Assembly (NCBI GenBank): GCA_012027055.1 | Contig: VEPF01000267.1 | Location: 1-5,914 of the forward strand | Direction: 5' to 3' | Source: Gemmatimonadota bacterium | Lineage (GTDB): Bacteria > Gemmatimonadota > Gemmatimonadetes > Longimicrobiales > RSA9 | DNA length: 5,914 nt | Part shown: piece by piece, positions 1 through 5,809 of the stretch | Layout: the number at the start of each line of letters is the position of its first letter | Position numbering within the stretch: position 1 is the stretch's first letter | Translations under genes and position numbers: made by a program | The notes under the pieces: generated by a model | The model's database searches: none | What the model was told of the DNA's origin: nothing | The model's input: the letters and a program-made list of their open reading frames with translations, nothing else

Positions 1-1255
1 CGTCGATCAGCACCAGCGATTCGGTGTCCGCGTGATCGATCAGCTCGCGCAGGTTGCGCAGGTGGGCCGAGAACGTGGACAGGCTGGCCGCGATGGATTG
101 CTCGTCGCCAATGTCCGCGAACATGTCCGCGCATACCGGCAGGCGCGTGCCCTCGCCCACGGGCGGGATCACGCCCGCTTGCGCCAGCGCGCTCAGCAGG
201 CCCACGGCCTTGAGCAGCACCGTCTTGCCGCCCGTGTTCCGGCCGGCCACCAGCAGCGTCCGCTCCGCAGCTTCCAGCGCCAGGTCGAACGGCACCACCG
301 CGTCCTTTCCGCCCGCCAGCAGCAGCGGATGCCGGCCGTTCACTACGCGGTACTCGCGCACGCCGCGCTCCAGCACCTGCGGGCGATGCCCGTCCGCGTG
401 CAGCGCGTAGCCCGCGCGCGCGGACAGCGAGTCCAGCTCCACCAGCGCCGCCAGCGCTTCGGTCAGCTCGGCCTGCTGCGGCCGCAATGCATCCGTCAGC
501 TCGCGCAGGATGCGCTGCACCTCGCGCGCCTCCGCCAGCTCCAGCTCGCGCAGCTCGTTCATCAGCTCGATCGCGAGCGGCGGCTCCACGAACAGCGTGC
601 CGCCGGTGGCTGACTCGTCGTGCACGATGCCGCCCACTTCCGCCCTGCCCTCGCGCCGGATCGAGATGACGTAGCGGCCATCCCGCACCGACACGGACGC
701 GTCCGGCACCCGGAAGCGCTCCGGGAGTCCGGCCATGAATCGCTCCAGCCGCTCCACGATCCGGCTGCGGCCGCTGCGCAATCCGCGCCGCACCCGCGCC
801 AGCTCCCGGGAAGCGCTGTCGCGCACCTCGCCGTCATCCCCGATCGCCGCTCGCACCGCCTCCTCCAGCCGCTCGGCGGAGAGCAACCGCTGGCCGATCT
901 CCAGGAGTAGTGGCAGATCGCGCGCCCGCGACCGCAGGGAGTCGTGCGCCAGGCGCGAGCTGCGGAGCAGCGTGCCCAGGTCGCGCAGTACCGGCGCGGT
1001 CAGGGTGCTGCCCGTGAGGGCGAGCAGGCGGAGAGCGGCGGTGAGGTCGGGAATCGGACCCAGGTGCCAGTCCTCGGCTCGTTGCCGGAGCGCCAGCATC
1101 TGGTCCACGCGCTGCAGCTCTTCGTTGATCCAGCCGGCCGCGTTTGAGGGACCGAGCGCCCGCACGGCCCGGGCGCCGAGCTCGCTGGAGGCATGCCCCG
1201 CCACGATGTCGAGCGCCTCGGGAAACTGCACGACCTGGAGCGCGTGCCGGTTCAT
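1..1255 (-). CDS. mutS2: MutS2 family ATPase (Smr-type endonuclease MutS2), N-terminal part, truncated by the window edge
   Basis: This is the first 418 codons of a MutS2 protein; the gene continues past the left edge. MutS2 is a MutS-like ATPase linked to suppression of recombination and, in Bacillus, to rescue of collided ribosomes. Seen: an N-terminal start typical of the family (MNRHALQVVQFPEAL, then a VAGHASSELG stretch), a long helical core/lever region, the segment VSVRDGRYVISIRREGR at about residues 188-204, and GGIVHDESATGGTLFVEP at about 208-225. The Walker A loop is GRNTGGKT (338-345), with Arg where most relatives have Pro. The GDEQSI...SLSTFSAHL block is at 383-399. The sequence stops inside Walker B (LVLID). 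The C-terminal Smr nuclease domain would lie outside, so its presence cannot be judged. The start at 1255 is chosen from family similarity; no clear Shine-Dalgarno sequence precedes it. It lies 102 nt downstream of yqeY. Confidence 0.95.
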   Translation of the reverse strand, partial: MNRHALQVVQFPEALDIVAGHASSELGARAVRALGPSNAAGWINEELQRVDQMLALRQRAEDWHLGPIPDLTAALRLLALTGSTLTAPVLRDLGTLLRSSRLAHDSLRSRARDLPLLLEIGQRLLSAERLEEAVRAAIGDDGEVRDSASRELARVRRGLRSGRSRIVERLERFMAGLPERFRVPDASVSVRDGRYVISIRREGRAEVGGIVHDESATGGTLFVEPPLAIELMNELRELELAEAREVQRILRELTDALRPQQAELTEALAALVELDSLSARAGYALHADGHRPQVLERGVREYRVVNGRHPLLLAGGKDAVVPFDLALEAAERTLLVAGRNTGGKTVLLKAVGLLSALAQAGVIPPVGEGTRLPVCADMFADIGDEQSIAASLSTFSAHLRNLRELIDHADTESLVLID

Positions 1256-1298
1256 GGCTGGGACCGGTGCTGCAGTGGTGGGGTCATACCCGAGGGCG

Positions 1299-1319
1299 GG
1301 AGCGCGCGCCCCGCGCTCC
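1299..1319 (-). other. GC-rich hairpin in the yqeY-mutS2 gap
   Basis: A perfect 8-bp inverted repeat (GGAGCGCG at 1299-1306 and CGCGCTCC at 1312-1319) encloses a 5-nt loop. It lies between the yqeY stop and the mutS2 start, about 44 nt before the mutS2 start codon. It has no T-tract on either strand, so it is not a canonical intrinsic terminator. It could be a leader structure of mutS2 or part of a Rho-independent-like stop for yqeY. At this base composition an 8-bp stem can also arise by chance. Confidence 0.35.
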
Positions 1320-1348
1320 GTGCGCCCCCGGCGGTACGCGGGGCCGGC

Positions 1349-1370
1349 GGCACGGCTTCACGGCCGTGCC
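1349..1370 (-). other. Hairpin with the yqeY stop codon in its loop
   Basis: A perfect 8-bp stem (GGCACGGC at 1349-1356 with GCCGTGCC at 1363-1370) has a 6-nt loop that contains the yqeY TGA (1358-1360). There is no downstream T-tract in the minus-strand direction, so a classical intrinsic terminator is not supported. It could act as a weak terminator or an mRNA 3'-end structure. A similar arrangement exists at the HIT gene stop. Confidence 0.4.
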
Positions 1371-1798
1371 AGTTCCTCGCGCACGATGCGATTGGCTTCG
1401 CGCCCATCGAAGCGGCCCTTGAGCAGCGGCATGACCCGCGGCATGACTTCGCCCACGCTCCTCGCGCCCGCGGCGATGGCCGCGCGCACGGCCGCGCGTA
1501 CCTCTGCTTCCGTGAGCGGCTGCGGCAGGTAGTGGCCCAGGATCTCGGCCTCCTGCTCCTCCTTCGCGGCCAGCTCCTCCCGCCCGCCCGCGCGGATCTG
1601 CTCCGCCGCCTCGCGACGCTTCTTCACGGCCCGGTTCACCACCTCGATCACATCCGTGTCCGTGGCCTCCCGGCCGAGCTCAATCTCCCGGTTCTTCAGC
1701 TCCGAGATGGTGGTACCCAGCACCAGCGTCCGCAGCTTGTCGTGCGCCCGCCGGGCGTTGTTCATGTCCTCTCGCAGCCGATCCTTCAGCTCGCTCAC
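1358..1798 (-). CDS. GatB/YqeY-domain protein
   Basis: A 146-residue protein matching the stand-alone YqeY family, which resembles the C-terminal tRNA-binding tail domain of GatB, the aspartyl/glutamyl-tRNA amidotransferase subunit. The free-standing protein has no firmly established role; a tRNA-related function is inferred from the domain. Seen: the N-terminal SELKDRLREDMNNARRAHD helix, TLVLGTTISELKNREIELGR (about 25-44), the HYLPQPLTEAEV segment (about 89-100), and the C-terminal VMPRVMPLLKGRFDGREANR (about 119-138), where KGRxDG is typical of the family. Length is normal (about 147-150). The GTG at 1796-1798 is chosen because homology begins right after it and a GGGAGG ribosome site lies 6 nt upstream. 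The frame stays open further upstream to 2029, but that extension is antisense-like, Trp/Arg-rich and overlaps the HIT gene, so it is not used. It sits 49 nt after the HIT gene, probably in the same transcript. Confidence 0.94.
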   Translation of the reverse strand: MSELKDRLREDMNNARRAHDKLRTLVLGTTISELKNREIELGREATDTDVIEVVNRAVKKRREAAEQIRAGGREELAAKEEQEAEILGHYLPQPLTEAEVRAAVRAAIAAGARSVGEVMPRVMPLLKGRFDGREANRIVREELARP

Positions 1799-1804
1799 CG
1801 CCCG

Positions 1805-1810
1805 CCTCCC
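1805..1810 (-). promoter_or_regulatory. Ribosome binding site deciding the yqeY GTG start
   Basis: GGGAGG on the minus strand lies 6 nt before the GTG at 1796-1798. It supports the GTG start over the in-frame ATG far upstream at 2029. Confidence 0.75.
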
Positions 1811-1832
1811 TCGCCTCGCTCCCGGTCTCCGT

Positions 1833-1860
1833 GCCGCCCGGTCCCGCTCAGCCGGGCGGC
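1833..1860 (-). other. Hairpin with the HIT gene stop codon in its loop
   Basis: A perfect 9-bp stem (GCCGCCCGG at 1833-1841 with CCGGGCGGC at 1852-1860) has a 10-nt loop that contains the HIT gene TGA (1848-1850). It is GC-only, with no T-tract after it on the minus strand, so termination is uncertain. It could partly terminate or stabilise the HIT mRNA end ahead of yqeY. Confidence 0.45.
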
Positions 1861-2192
1861 CAGCCCAACTCGCGGCCGCCCAGCAGGTGCAGGTGCAGGT
1901 GATCCACGCTCTGACCCGCATCGGGTCCGGCGTTGAGTACCAGGCGATAGCCGCTCTCGGCCACCCCCTCGCTCTCCGCCACCGCGCGCGCCGCCGCCAC
2001 CAGGTGCCCCACCACCGTTTCATCGGCACCGGTCAGCTCGTTGACCGATGCGATGTGCCGCTTCGGGATGATCAGCACGTGCACCGGTGCGCGCGGCAGC
2101 AGGTCTCGGAACGCGATGCAGTCCTCGTCCTCCCGGACCACCGTGGCCGGGATTTCGTGACGGGCGATGCGGCAGAAGATGCAGTCGGCCAT
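1848..2192 (-). CDS. HIT-family protein (HinT-like purine nucleoside phosphoramidase / nucleotide hydrolase)
   Basis: A 114-residue histidine-triad protein, the usual length for bacterial HinT. Members hydrolyse AMP-linked substrates such as adenosine phosphoramidates in the cytoplasm; the physiological substrate here is not known. Seen: an N-terminal CIFCRI with a CxxC pair (Cys4, Cys7) typical of zinc-carrying members, the core VHVLIIPKRHI (37-47), NAGPDAGQSVDHLHLHLLGGR (87-107) and the histidine triad His98, His100, His102. By family analogy His100, the middle histidine, is the nucleophile. The C-terminal LGWPPG is also typical. The ATG at 2190-2192 is supported by AGGGAG (2198-2203) at 5-nt spacing. 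It probably heads a transcript with yqeY and perhaps mutS2, since the plus-strand gene upstream points away from it. Confidence 0.95.
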   Translation of the reverse strand: MADCIFCRIARHEIPATVVREDEDCIAFRDLLPRAPVHVLIIPKRHIASVNELTGADETVVGHLVAAARAVAESEGVAESGYRLVLNAGPDAGQSVDHLHLHLLGGRELGWPPG

Positions 2193-2289
2193 GGCAACTC
2201 CCTGTGCGCACCTCGAGTGGGCCGCTCCGGCTATCCTCGCGCCCCGCGGCCGGCCTCAGAATCTAGCACCCGATCCCGCTGGAGGCACG
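2193..2289. other. Divergent intergenic gap between the HIT gene and the plus-strand gene
   Basis: This 97-nt gap must hold the promoters for two divergent genes unless the HIT gene is read from the hrcA operon. It contains the AGGGAG ribosome site of the HIT gene (2198-2203, minus) and the GGAGG site of the plus-strand gene (2281-2285). The only A/T-leaning patch is 2258-2268. It contains TAGATT on the minus strand (2260-2265), a 4/6 match to a -10 box, but no good -35 box is visible at the right distance on either strand. No operator-like palindrome stands out. Confidence 0.4.
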
Positions 2290-2826
2290 ATGACCCCGGA
2301 CCTGCGCGACTACGCCCGGCTGCTGCTCGGCCGTGAGCCCACCCGCTCCCTGCCGCTCGGGATTCTGCGCGAACGCCTGCGGCACGCCGCGGGCACGCAC
2401 TGGTCCGGCCCCGGCCAACTGGAGCAGATGCTCGGCGCCGATCCGGGCTTTCGGGTGCTGCGCCCGCCGCCGCTGGTCGAGGCTCCCCCCGGTGGCTATG
2501 CGCCGGAAGTCCTGGCCATCGGATTCCCCTCGCCCGAGCCGCGCGTGCTGCTGATCGAAGCCGAGTGCCCGGCGGGCGAGCCCGATGTCTTCGGCACCAC
2601 CCGAGATTCGCTGGTCGCCCTGCTCGCGCGGGAAGGGATGCGCACTGACGTGGCCGAGGCCATCGCCGCGCTCGAGGAGATCGGGGCCCGCATCAGGGAG
2701 GCTGTCACGCCGGCCGCAGCCGGATACTCCACCAATCCTCCTCCCGATCCTCTGCCTCCGGCGCCCACCGCGCCCGGCGCGCGGCCTCGAGCACGTCGGC
2801 GGCCTCGGTCGCCAGGCTGCCGCTGA
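2290..2826 (+). CDS. Hypothetical protein, unrecognised, convergently overlapping prmA
   Basis: A 178-residue open frame with an ATG 4 nt after a GGAGG ribosome site (2281-2285). I do not recognise the family. Codons up to about 2704 have G/C at nearly every third position, like the confirmed genes, which supports real coding. Seen: residues 1-60 are helical and Arg/Leu-rich, with LGILRERLRHA, then GPGQLEQMLGADPGFRVLRPP (40-60). That pattern of a short helix, a spacer helix and then 'DP-x-F-x-V-L' recalls winged-helix (HARE-HTH-like) domains, but this is only a resemblance. Residues 71-90 contain two likely beta-strands (EVLAIGF, RVLLIEAE) and 104-138 are helical. From about residue 139 the sequence is antisense to the prmA 3' end and becomes Pro/Arg-rich, with altered third-position use, so the folded part is probably residues 1-138. 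It has no signal peptide, membrane segment or Cys cluster. It is the only plus-strand gene here, inserted between prmA and the HIT gene. Confidence 0.68.
   Translation: MTPDLRDYARLLLGREPTRSLPLGILRERLRHAAGTHWSGPGQLEQMLGADPGFRVLRPPPLVEAPPGGYAPEVLAIGFPSPEPRVLLIEAECPAGEPDVFGTTRDSLVALLAREGMRTDVAEAIAALEEIGARIREAVTPAAAGYSTNPPPDPLPPAPTAPGARPRARRRPRSPGCR
2700..2721 (-). other. Weak hairpin at the prmA stop codon
   Basis: A 5-bp inverted repeat (GGCTG at 2700-2704, CAGCC at 2717-2721) has a 12-nt loop that begins with the prmA TGA (2705-2707). It is the only candidate structure at the end of the hrcA-dnaJ-prmA unit. It is short, has no T-tract and could easily be chance. Confidence 0.15.
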
Positions 2827-3565
2827 GGATCAGCCGCCCGCTTTCGCGGAGCGACGCTCGGAAGGCGGGCAGGAGCGGCTTGAGCACGCCGCTCAACACG
2901 TTAGCCAGGATCAGGTCGAACTCGCCCGGGTGCGCCGCCAGGAACCGCTCGTCCACCAGCGCGTGCTGCAAACGTACGCGCCCGGCGACGCCGTTGCGCT
3001 CTACGTTCTCGGCGGCATTGCCGAGCGCGTCCGCGTCGTGCTCGGCCGCCAGCACCGCGGCTGCGCCCAGGCGCGCGGCCGCGATCGCGAGGATGGCCGA
3101 GCCGGTTCCCACGTCCAGCACCCGGCCCCCGGTGCGCACTGCCGATTCCATCAGGCGCAGCACGCCGCGGGTGGTCGCGTGCTCGCCGGTGCCGAAGGCC
3201 ATCTGCGGGTCGATGCTGATCACCACGTCTGCCGGACCGGCTTCCGGCGTGATCCAGGTGGGAGTCACCACCAGCCGTTGCCCGACCCGTCTCGCGCCCA
3301 GCCCCCGGCGCCATTCCCGCGCCCAGTCCGCGTCCGCGCGCCATTCCCATGCCAGCGCCGGATCGGAGCCGGTGCGGGCGGCCAGCTCCGTCCGCAGGCG
3401 CGCGACGAACCGTTCCGGGTCGGGCGGCGGCGGGAACCAGGTCGAGACCGCCGCCGGCTGCTGCTCCACCCCGTTGGCCCCGGCAGCCAGCAGCCCCTCG
3501 GCGAGAAGCTCCGCTTCCCACTCCGAGGGGCTGCGCACCACGACGTACAGCCAGCGTTCAGGCAT
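2705..3565 (-). CDS. prmA: Ribosomal protein L11 methyltransferase
   Basis: A 286-residue SAM-dependent methyltransferase of the PrmA family, which trimethylates amino groups of ribosomal protein L11. Seen: an N-terminal substrate-recognition domain (about 1-60), the linker block DWAREWRRGLGARRVGQRLVV (80-100), the PrmA signature DPQMAFGTGEHATT (119-132), SAM motif I VLDVGTGSAILAIAA (149-163), an acidic ribose-contact region near AAEHDADAL (173-181), and the active-site-like DLILANVLSGVL (217-228). Length is normal (about 290-310). Motif I reads GTGSAIL where most relatives read GCGSGIL; glycine spacing is kept apart from one Gly to Ala change. The ATG follows the dnaJ stop by 2 nt with no strong ribosome site, implying translational coupling. 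Its last 122 nt are overlapped by the plus-strand gene. prmA directly after dnaJ is a conserved arrangement in many bacteria. Confidence 0.95.
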   Translation of the reverse strand: MPERWLYVVVRSPSEWEAELLAEGLLAAGANGVEQQPAAVSTWFPPPPDPERFVARLRTELAARTGSDPALAWEWRADADWAREWRRGLGARRVGQRLVVTPTWITPEAGPADVVISIDPQMAFGTGEHATTRGVLRLMESAVRTGGRVLDVGTGSAILAIAAARLGAAAVLAAEHDADALGNAAENVERNGVAGRVRLQHALVDERFLAAHPGEFDLILANVLSGVLKPLLPAFRASLRESGRLILSGSLATEAADVLEAARRARWAPEAEDREEDWWSIRLRPA

Positions 3566-3567
3566 GC

Positions 3568-4725
3568 TCAGGTTCCCGTGAAGGCCTCCCGTACCTTGCT
3601 CCAGAAGCCACGCTCGTCCTCCGCCGCGATCCGCTCGGGCGGCCGCCCTTCCAGCTTGGCCAGCTTGCGCAGCAGGGCTTCCTGCTCCGCGTCCAGCTCG
3701 GTCGGGACCCAGACCACCACGCGTACGATCAGGTCGCCCCGCCCGGCGGACTGCAGGTGGGGCAGTCCCTTCCCGCGCAGCCGGACCAGCCGGCCCGACT
3801 GCGTGCCCGGCGTCACCTTCACGCGCGCCGTGCCCTCCGGCAGCAGCGGCACTTCCGTTTCCGTACCCAGCGCGGCTTCCGTGAACGTGATCGGCAGCTC
3901 CAGGATCAGATCGGCACCATCACGTACGAAGCGCGCATCCTCCTCGATCTCCAGTACCACCAGGATGTCTCCGGGCGGGCCGCCGCGCACGCCCGCATTC
4001 CCCTGGCCGCGGAGCGTGATGTAGTCGCCGGTCGAGACACCGGCCGGGACCTGCACGTCCACCCGCCTGGGCTGCGCCTGGACACCCTGGCTCCCGCACT
4101 CCGGACAGGCTTTGTGCACCCGCTGGCCCTCGCCGCCGCAGTCCGGGCAGGGCGTCACCGTGACCAGCTGCCCAATGAACGAGCGCTGCACCCGGCGCAC
4201 TTCGCCGGTGCCCGCGCATGTCGCGCAGCGGAGCGGCGCCGCGCCCCGCTCCGCACCCGTGCCGTTGCACCCCGGACAGGTGGCCTGCAGATCGAGCTTC
4301 AGCGTCTTCTTGACCCCGGTGGCCACCTCCGCCAGCGACAACGGCAGCCGGACCCGGACGTCGGGGCCTTTGCGCACCATGCGCCCGCCCCCGCGCCCGC
4401 TCCGCATCCCGAACAGCTCCTCCATGCCCATGCCGCCGAAATCGCGCATGAAGATCTCGAGCGCGTCCGAGAAGTCGAAGCCACCGTAGCCGGGGCCCGC
4501 GCGGCCGCGCATGCCCGCCTCGCCGTACCGGTCGTAGGCCGCGCGCTTGTCCGCGTCCCGCAGCACCTCGTACGCCTGCGTAGCTTCCTTGAACTTCTCT
4601 TCGGCTTCCTTCGAACCGTTGTTTCGGTCCGGGTGGAACTGCAGCGCGAGCTGGCGGTACGCCTTCTTGATGGCGTCCGTGTCGGCGTCGCGACCTACCC
4701 CCAGGATCTCGTAGTAATCTCGCAT
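3568..4725 (-). CDS. dnaJ: Chaperone protein DnaJ (class A Hsp40)
   Basis: A 385-residue co-chaperone that delivers unfolded proteins to DnaK and stimulates its ATPase. It has the full class A layout. The J-domain is about 1-70 with the essential HPD at 31-33. A short Gly/Phe-Met-rich linker spans about 71-118. The zinc-binding domain has four Cys pairs: Cys150/153, Cys167/170, Cys193/196 and Cys207/210. The C-terminal substrate-binding barrels run from about 221 (RVDVQVPAGVSTGDYITLRGQGN, then PITFTEAALGTE at 278-289 and RLRGKGLPHL at 315-324). The fourth zinc repeat is CPECGSQG, with Ser replacing a glycine of CxxCxGxG; the cysteines are intact. The ATG lies 1 nt after the hrcA stop with AGGAG (4730-4734) upstream. 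grpE and dnaK are not between hrcA and dnaJ, so the DnaK partner must be encoded elsewhere. Confidence 0.97.
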   Translation of the reverse strand: MRDYYEILGVGRDADTDAIKKAYRQLALQFHPDRNNGSKEAEEKFKEATQAYEVLRDADKRAAYDRYGEAGMRGRAGPGYGGFDFSDALEIFMRDFGGMGMEELFGMRSGRGGGRMVRKGPDVRVRLPLSLAEVATGVKKTLKLDLQATCPGCNGTGAERGAAPLRCATCAGTGEVRRVQRSFIGQLVTVTPCPDCGGEGQRVHKACPECGSQGVQAQPRRVDVQVPAGVSTGDYITLRGQGNAGVRGGPPGDILVVLEIEEDARFVRDGADLILELPITFTEAALGTETEVPLLPEGTARVKVTPGTQSGRLVRLRGKGLPHLQSAGRGDLIVRVVVWVPTELDAEQEALLRKLAKLEGRPPERIAAEDERGFWSKVREAFTGT

Positions 4726-4726
4726 C

Positions 4727-5800
4727 TCACTCCTGCGCGCCGTGCGCGGACTCCGCCAGCTCGCTCAGCAGCAGACTCGTGTAGTCGACGATGGCGGCCA
4801 CTTTCTCGTACGGCATCCGCGTCGGCCCGATCACGCCCATCACTCCCCGCAAGTTGCCGAACCGGTACTCGGAAGTCACCAGCGTGAACGGTGCCAGCCG
4901 CGGCTCCCGATGCTCTGCTCCGATCGTGATCTGCGGCGCGCCGCGATGCTCGCGCCCGCTCAGCAACCGGCCCAGCAATTCCTTCTGTTCGGTCAGCTCG
5001 ATCAGGTTCTTCAGGTCCCGGCCGGACGAGAACTCCGGCTGGCTGGCCAGCACGCTCGCCCGCCCCAGCATCAGCTCCTCCCCGGGCGCTTCGAGCGGCA
5101 ACAGCAGATCATCCGCCGACTGCACGAAGATGTTCAGCAGGTCCGTCGCCTGCGGATCATCGCTCGCGGAATCCCGCAGCCGCTCCGGCAACGTCGCCCG
5201 GATCGCGCTCAGCGAATGTCCCGCCAGCCGCTCGTTCAGCACTCGCCCCACCGCCGTGAGCGTCTGCGGCGGCGCGTGCATCGCTACGTCGACGTAGATG
5301 GTGCGCACGCTCCCGCTGCTGAGGGCGAACACCATCAGGATCCGGTTCTCCGATACCGGCACCAGCTCCAGCTTCTCCAGGACCACGTCCTCCAGCCGCG
5401 GCGCCACCGCCACTCCCAGCTCCCCCGTGATCAGCCCGAGCGCCTGGGCCGTGCGCCGCACCAGCCGTTCCACCGGCCCGCCCGCTTCCGGCTTCTCCGC
5501 CAGCTCCCGCCGCAACCGCCGCTGATCCGCCGCCGGTACGCGCACCGGCCGCATCAGCGTGTTCACGTAGTAGCGGTATGCCAGGTCCGTTGGAATGCGA
5601 CCCGCGGAGGTGTGCGGGTGATACAGAAACCCCTTCTCCTCCAGGTCGGACATGGTGTTGCGGATGGTCGCCGGAGACACGCCCAGCCCGTGTCGCTTCG
5701 CGACCGTGCGGCTCCCGGCCGGTTCCGCCGGCTCGACGTACGTGCGGATGACCGCCTCCAGGACCCGTTCTTCACGCTCGTTCAGTGGCTGCGACGCCAT
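4727..5800 (-). CDS. hrcA: Heat-inducible transcription repressor HrcA
   Basis: A 357-residue repressor of class I heat-shock genes, which binds CIRCE operators and is kept active by GroEL. Residue numbers are from the start at 5800. Seen: an N-terminal winged-helix domain (about 5-75) with the recognition segment SPATIRNTMSDLEEKGFL (42-59) and the family hallmark HPHTSAGRIPTD (61-72). A GAF-like middle region with an inserted domain follows. The C-terminal signature is EYRFGNLRGVMGVIGPTRMPY, with GPTRMPY at 325-331. Length is close to the usual 340-350. The ATG at 5798-5800 is preferred because AGGGAG (5810-5815) lies 9 nt upstream and family similarity starts at NEREERVL. An in-frame ATG at 5831-5833 would add 11 residues, but it lacks a ribosome site and lies at about the predicted transcription start. 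No CIRCE element is visible in the 81 nt upstream of 5833. Confidence 0.95.
   Translation of the reverse strand: MASQPLNEREERVLEAVIRTYVEPAEPAGSRTVAKRHGLGVSPATIRNTMSDLEEKGFLYHPHTSAGRIPTDLAYRYYVNTLMRPVRVPAADQRRLRRELAEKPEAGGPVERLVRRTAQALGLITGELGVAVAPRLEDVVLEKLELVPVSENRILMVFALSSGSVRTIYVDVAMHAPPQTLTAVGRVLNERLAGHSLSAIRATLPERLRDSASDDPQATDLLNIFVQSADDLLLPLEAPGEELMLGRASVLASQPEFSSGRDLKNLIELTEQKELLGRLLSGREHRGAPQITIGAEHREPRLAPFTLVTSEYRFGNLRGVMGVIGPTRMPYEKVAAIVDYTSLLLSELAESAHGAQE
4730..4734 (-). promoter_or_regulatory. dnaJ ribosome binding site overlapping the hrcA 3' end
   Basis: AGGAG sits inside the last codons of hrcA, followed by the hrcA TGA, one G and the dnaJ ATG (AGGAG-TGA-G-ATG). The spacing of 4 nt and the near-abutting stop and start indicate translational coupling of repressor and chaperone. 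Confidence 0.75.
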
Positions 5801-5809
5801 GTTTCCCAG

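Noticed and set aside
735..1532. Plus-strand open frame (265 codons) opposite mutS2 and yqeY
   Set aside because: It is antisense to mutS2, whose motifs are clear in the other strand; the translation is Ser/Arg/Ala-rich without structure.
1884..1901. Three tandem copies of the hexamer CAGGTG
   Set aside because: On the minus strand these are the His-Leu codons of the histidine triad HLHLHL, so the repeat is explained by protein sequence.
1799..2029. N-terminal extension of yqeY to an ATG at 2029
   Set aside because: The extra 77 residues are Trp/Arg-rich and lie in another frame of the HIT gene; YqeY homology and a ribosome site point to the GTG at 1798.
2167..2289. Earlier in-frame ATG starts for the unknown plus-strand gene
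   Set aside because: They lie within or just before the HIT gene start on the other strand and lack a ribosome site, whereas the ATG at 2290 has GGAGG 4 nt upstream.
3944..3969. Fourth DnaJ zinc repeat (CPECGSQG) deviating from CxxCxGxG as a sign of damage
   Set aside because: Both cysteines are intact and glycine variation in this repeat is tolerated in the family; the gene is otherwise complete. The coordinates given are approximate.
2585..4024. Long plus-strand open frame (479 codons) across prmA and dnaJ
   Set aside because: It is antisense to two certain genes, is rich in Arg/Ser/Pro/Ala and lacks any recognisable motif; long antisense frames are expected at this G+C content.
4040..4280. 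Regularly spaced repeats resembling a small repeat array
   Set aside because: They are the four CxxCxGxG zinc-binding repeats of DnaJ, not a DNA repeat or CRISPR array.
3349..4887. Long plus-strand open frame (512 codons) across prmA, dnaJ and hrcA
   Set aside because: It runs through three verified minus-strand genes with His/Arg/Pro/Ala-rich low-complexity translation, typical of a shadow frame.
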